From the NCBI GenBank assembly GCA_003486675.1, contig DNGG01000139.1, positions 1 through 7,382 on the forward strand: a DNA stretch of 7,382 nucleotides, given 5' to 3'. Positions 4,834 to 7,382 of the stretch are shown piece after piece (the stretch's first letter is position 1; every line of letters starts with the position of its first letter). This DNA comes from Cyanobacteria bacterium UBA11372. GTDB taxonomy: Bacteria; Cyanobacteriota; Cyanobacteriia; Cyanobacteriales; Aerosakkonemataceae. The notes under the pieces were generated by a model. It was not told the origin of the DNA, ran no database searches, and saw nothing but the letters and a program-made list of their open reading frames with translations. The translations under genes and the position numbers were made by a program.

Positions 4834-6156
4834 ATGTCAGTTTTGGCAGCGATCGCAGTCCTGGCTCTCCTAATCTTGGTACACGAATTAGGCCACTTTA
4901 TGGCAGCCCGCCTTCAGGGAATTCACGCTAACCGCTTCTCCCTGGGTTTTGGCCCCATCTTGTGGAAGTACCAAGGCCCAGAAACAGAATACGCTATCCG
5001 AGCATTTCCTTTAGGCGGTTTTGTCGGCTTCCCTGATGATGACCCCGATAGTACCATCCCCCCCGATGACCCCAATCTGCTCCGCAACCGACCGATTTTA
5101 GACAGGGCGATTGTGATTAGTGCCGGAGTGATTGCTAACCTGATCTTTGCTTACTTAGTCATATTGCTACAGTTTGGTATCGTGGGCATACCAGCAGCAA
5201 GTAAGCCAGGGATTTTGATTCCTCAACTGATTGCCGAAGTCAGCGCAGTTAGTCCCAACGCTGCTAATGCCGGGATAAAACCAGGTGATGAAATCTTGGT
5301 TGATGGTAAAAAATTTGAATTTTATTGGGATGAGGAAAAAAATCAAGGAGAATTGGTTACCACAACTTCCGACAAACCAATAAAGTTGGTTGTCAGTCGC
5401 AAAAACGAGACAAAGCCAATTGAAGCCTATCTCACTCCTGGGCTAGGAGCAGATGGTAAGGTTGGTATTAATCTGGCTCCCACTGCGGCAGTTAAAGCAG
5501 GAATCAAACCAAACGACGTAATTTTGGCAGCGAATGGCAAGCAGTTTGGTACTTCTTTAAATGGCATCCAAGAATTCAGGGAATTAATCAGAAATAGTTC
5601 AGGCGAGCCAATTGCTCTGCTCGTGCAGCGAGGCGAGCAAAAAATATCCTTGAACGTGACTCCTGAAGCTACAACAAAAGGCTTCCGCATCGGAGTTCCT
5701 CTAAGCTTTAACGGCGAACAGGTGTATAGTCGCAGCCAAAATGTGTTACAGCTTTTTAGTATGTCTGCGGAAAGATTTCAGCAGACAGTTAGTTTGACAA
5801 TTAATGGTTTTGGGCAGCTGATCGGTAACTTCAAAGAAACAGCAGACCAAGTAGCTGGGCCAGTAAAAATTGTGGAGATCGGTGCTAAAATAGCCCAAGA
5901 AAATCCAGCTTACTTGTTTAATTTTGCGGCTTTAATTAGCATCAACCTGGCGATTATCAACATTTTGCCCTTGCCAGCACTCGATGGCGGTCAATTAGCC
6001 TTTTTACTGATTGAAGGCGTTCGGGGTAAGCCATTGCCAAGCAAAGTTCAAGATGGAGTGATGCAGACAGGTTTGATGCTACTGTTGGGACTGGGAATCT
6101 TTCTGATTGTCCGAGATACTGCTAACTTGGAAGGAGTCCAAAGGTTATTCCGGTGA
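4834..6156 (+). CDS. rseP: Site-2 zinc metalloprotease RseP, with two PDZ modules
   Basis: An intramembrane metalloprotease of family M50B that cuts membrane-anchored substrates such as anti-sigma factors after a first cleavage; its substrates here are unknown. The zinc-binding HELGH is at 17-21 inside the first membrane segment, and the third ligand lies in NILPLPALDGGQ (376-387, Asp384). Other membrane segments are about 92-117, 363-383 and 410-426. Between them sit two PDZ-like modules, about 125-205 and 206-290, each with a matching stretch (NAGIKPGDEILVDGK and KAGIKPNDVILAANGK). The protein has 440 residues, whereas I expect about 360 with one PDZ for cyanobacteria; this is closer to the two-PDZ Escherichia coli enzyme. 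ATG 4834 starts at the membrane segment as in homologues, though no good ribosome site is visible. Its stop overlaps the nth start by 4 nt (GTGA), which suggests translational coupling. Confidence 0.93.
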   Translation: MSVLAAIAVLALLILVHELGHFMAARLQGIHANRFSLGFGPILWKYQGPETEYAIRAFPLGGFVGFPDDDPDSTIPPDDPNLLRNRPILDRAIVISAGVIANLIFAYLVILLQFGIVGIPAASKPGILIPQLIAEVSAVSPNAANAGIKPGDEILVDGKKFEFYWDEEKNQGELVTTTSDKPIKLVVSRKNETKPIEAYLTPGLGADGKVGINLAPTAAVKAGIKPNDVILAANGKQFGTSLNGIQEFRELIRNSSGEPIALLVQRGEQKISLNVTPEATTKGFRIGVPLSFNGEQVYSRSQNVLQLFSMSAERFQQTVSLTINGFGQLIGNFKETADQVAGPVKIVEIGAKIAQENPAYLFNFAALISINLAIINILPLPALDGGQLAFLLIEGVRGKPLPSKVQDGVMQTGLMLLLGLGIFLIVRDTANLEGVQRLFR

Positions 6157-6872
6157 GCATTACCCGCAAGTGGTCATCGAAGCAGCAGCGTGCGTTGGAG
6201 ATTTTGATTCGCCTCAAGCGACTTTATCCCAACGCGACTTGTACGCTTAACTACGAAACGCCAGTGCAACTGCTGGTAGCAACGATTCTTTCTGCTCAGT
6301 GTACCGATGAGCGGGTGAATCAAGTCACGCCGGAGTTGTTTCGCCGCTTTCCCGATGCGGTTGCGATCGCCAAAGCAGATCGGGAAGAATTAGAAACCCT
6401 AGTCCGTTCTACAGGCTTTTATCGCAATAAAGCTAAAAATATTCAAGGCGCTTGCCGCACGATCGGGGAAAAATTTGGCGGCAAGGTGCCTAAAACTATG
6501 GAACAGTTGCTCGAATTGCCAGGAGTGGCGCGTAAAACCGCAAATGTTGTCCTCGCTCACGCCTACGGGATAAATCAAGGCGTGACAGTAGATACCCACG
6601 TGAAGCGACTAAGTAACCGTCTCGGTTTGACCGAACATGCAGATCCTATCCGCATCGAGCGCGATTTAATCCGCTTATTACCGCAGCCTGACTGGGAAAA
6701 CTGGTCAATTCGACTAATTTACCACGGTCGGGCTGTTTGTACGGCGAGAAATCCCAAATGCGGCGCTTGCGCCCTGGCTGAGCTTTGCCCTGGGGCAAAT
6801 TTACCGCAACTCGATGCTGGCGTTGCCCAGGAAACCAATTCCCCTGGTATTAAATCCGCCGCAAAGCGCTAA
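6153..6872 (+). CDS. nth: Endonuclease III (DNA glycosylase/AP lyase)
   Basis: A base excision repair enzyme that removes oxidised pyrimidines and nicks the abasic site by beta-elimination. All key features are present. The helix-hairpin-helix LPGVARKTANVVL (122-134) contains catalytic Lys128, and VDTHV (146-150) contains Asp147. A [4Fe-4S] cluster site has Cys196, Cys203, Cys206 and Cys212 in the standard C-x6-C-x2-C-x5-C spacing. The family's N-terminal core (ATILSAQCTDERVN, 43-56) is intact. The length of 239 exceeds the E. coli enzyme's 211 because of a few extra N-terminal residues and a short polar tail after 214. The GTG start at 6153 overlaps the rseP stop by 4 nt and has AAAGG (6140-6144) 8 nt upstream. 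It is followed by rpsN after 46 nt. Confidence 0.96.
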   Translation: MSITRKWSSKQQRALEILIRLKRLYPNATCTLNYETPVQLLVATILSAQCTDERVNQVTPELFRRFPDAVAIAKADREELETLVRSTGFYRNKAKNIQGACRTIGEKFGGKVPKTMEQLLELPGVARKTANVVLAHAYGINQGVTVDTHVKRLSNRLGLTEHADPIRIERDLIRLLPQPDWENWSIRLIYHGRAVCTARNPKCGACALAELCPGANLPQLDAGVAQETNSPGIKSAAKR

Positions 6873-6918
6873 GATAGAAAATGCTGTCTTCACAGATTCA
6901 AAAGCACAAGCACTATTC

Positions 6919-7221
6919 ATGGCTAAAAAGAGCATGATCGAGCGCGAGAAAAAACGCGCCAAACTCGCTGAAAAGTATGGCGACAAGCGGGAAGAATTGA
7001 AGGAACAATTTGCCCAAGCCACTTCCCAAGCCGAAAAGCTGGAAATTCACCGCCAAATTCAACAACTACCTCGTAATAGCTCTCGTACCCGCCAGCGGAA
7101 TCGCTGCTGGGTCACTGGTCGCCCTAGAGGATATTATCGGGATTTTGGTCTGTCGCGCAACGTCCTGCGCGAGTGGGCGCATAAAGGTTTGCTACCCGGT
7201 GTGGTTAAGTCTAGCTGGTAG
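6919..7221 (+). CDS. rpsN: 30S ribosomal protein S14
   Basis: A small-subunit ribosomal protein that sits in the head of the 30S particle and helps its late assembly. The 100 residues are the full length of the long, zinc-free form: a basic helical N-terminus (MAKKSMIEREKKRAKLAEKY) and the conserved C-terminal block RNRCWVTGRPRG (60-71), FGLSRNVLREWAHKG (76-90) and PGVVKSSW. Only one cysteine (Cys63) is present, so the zinc-ribbon type is excluded. The same frame is open further upstream (from 6814, within nth), but ATG 6919 gives the canonical N-terminus. No strong ribosome site is visible. It closes the plus-strand cluster. Confidence 0.97.
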   Translation: MAKKSMIEREKKRAKLAEKYGDKREELKEQFAQATSQAEKLEIHRQIQQLPRNSSRTRQRNRCWVTGRPRGYYRDFGLSRNVLREWAHKGLLPGVVKSSW

Positions 7222-7230
7222 CTTGATTTT

Positions 7231-7258
7231 GGTAATTGGTAATTGGTAATTGGTAATT
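7231..7258. repeat. Four tandem copies of heptamer GGTAATT
   Basis: GGTAATT is repeated exactly four times without spacers, 10 nt after the rpsN stop. Short tandemly repeated heptamers (STRR) are a known feature of cyanobacterial intergenic DNA and vary in copy number by slippage. The last copy can form a small hairpin with downstream bases (ATTGG 7249-7253 with CCAAT 7260-7264), but there is no T run, so it is not a clear terminator. Confidence 0.9.
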
Positions 7259-7307
7259 GCCAATCAGCTAGGACCGATGACCTGTAACCTATTACCAAGT
7301 CTAAAAT

Positions 7308-7382
7308 TCATTGTCCGCAGCAGCGCTCAATTCCCAGACTGTCTAAAAGCAAGTCGCTTACAGCATTAGCGATCGCAAACTC
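7308..7382 (-). CDS. Probable 3' end of a convergent gene cut by the window edge
   Basis: On the minus strand the frame is open from the window edge to TGA at 7308-7310, giving 24 residues ending SLGIERCCGQ. The start of the fragment, EFAIANAVSDLLLDS, looks like a real helical protein end, and it reads through a HIP1 octamer. I cannot name the family. It would converge on rpsN with 86 bases between the stops, including the heptamer repeats. The fragment is short, so chance is possible. Confidence 0.35.
   Translation of the reverse strand, partial: EFAIANAVSDLLLDSLGIERCCGQ

Noticed and set aside
6814..6918. Upstream extension of the S14 frame
   Set aside because: The frame is open only because it overlaps the nth end; the canonical S14 N-terminus begins at ATG 6919.
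7231..7258. CRISPR-like array
   Set aside because: The four repeats are 7 bp with no spacers; no 25-37 bp spaced repeats were seen anywhere in the window.
1..7382. tRNA, rRNA, RNase P, SRP RNA, tmRNA or known riboswitch
   Set aside because: I looked on both strands for the hallmark conserved segments of these RNAs and found none, though a covariance search was not possible.

Overview
The window reads as chromosomal DNA of a cyanobacterium, probably a filamentous one. The octamer GCGATCGC (HIP1) occurs seven times in 7.4 kb, where chance predicts about 0.1. Two proteins belong to families known mainly from oxygenic phototrophs: a CCB2/CCB4-type cytochrome b6 heme-attachment factor and a DUF3611/TIC21-PIC1-type membrane protein. 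A long palindrome and heptamer tandem repeats of kinds common in cyanobacteria lie between the genes. The genus cannot be fixed from this window.

Left part (1-1651). A short open tail at 1-96 (+) may be the end of a gene cut by the window edge. Bases 97-596 hold no gene I can recognise but contain a dense set of matched stems. From 1636 down to 644 on the minus strand lies a two-gene unit: a small PadR-type winged-helix regulator followed by the CCB2/CCB4-family gene. It ends in a strong hairpin at 597-625.

Middle (1652-3493). About 850 bases separate the PadR gene from the DUF3611 gene. They contain a possible decayed minus-strand gene for an exported protein (2015-2317), a stem arrangement resembling a three-way junction (1867-1983) and smaller stems. 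The DUF3611 gene (2502-3074, +) is followed by a 52-bp dispersed-type palindrome (3082-3133). Next comes a hairpin-rich stretch (about 3200-3367) that ends in a GC-rich hairpin and TGTCAA. It resembles the right end of an IS200/IS605-type element (a TnpB guide-RNA scaffold), but no transposase gene is present.

Right part (3494-7382). A tight plus-strand cluster contains serS, rseP, nth and rpsN. Gaps are 56 nt, a 4-nt overlap, and 46 nt, so co-transcription of at least rseP-nth-rpsN is likely. The cluster combines translation (SerRS, S14), membrane proteolysis (site-2 protease) and base excision repair (endonuclease III). RseP is longer than I expect for a cyanobacterium and appears to carry two PDZ modules. 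After rpsN come four copies of GGTAATT and then the probable tail of a convergent minus-strand gene at the right edge.

The core genes are secure. The most interesting unexplained material is the structured non-coding DNA at 353-554, 1867-1983 and 3200-3367. All RNA structures were found by reading for complementary stretches; no folding energies or searches were run.
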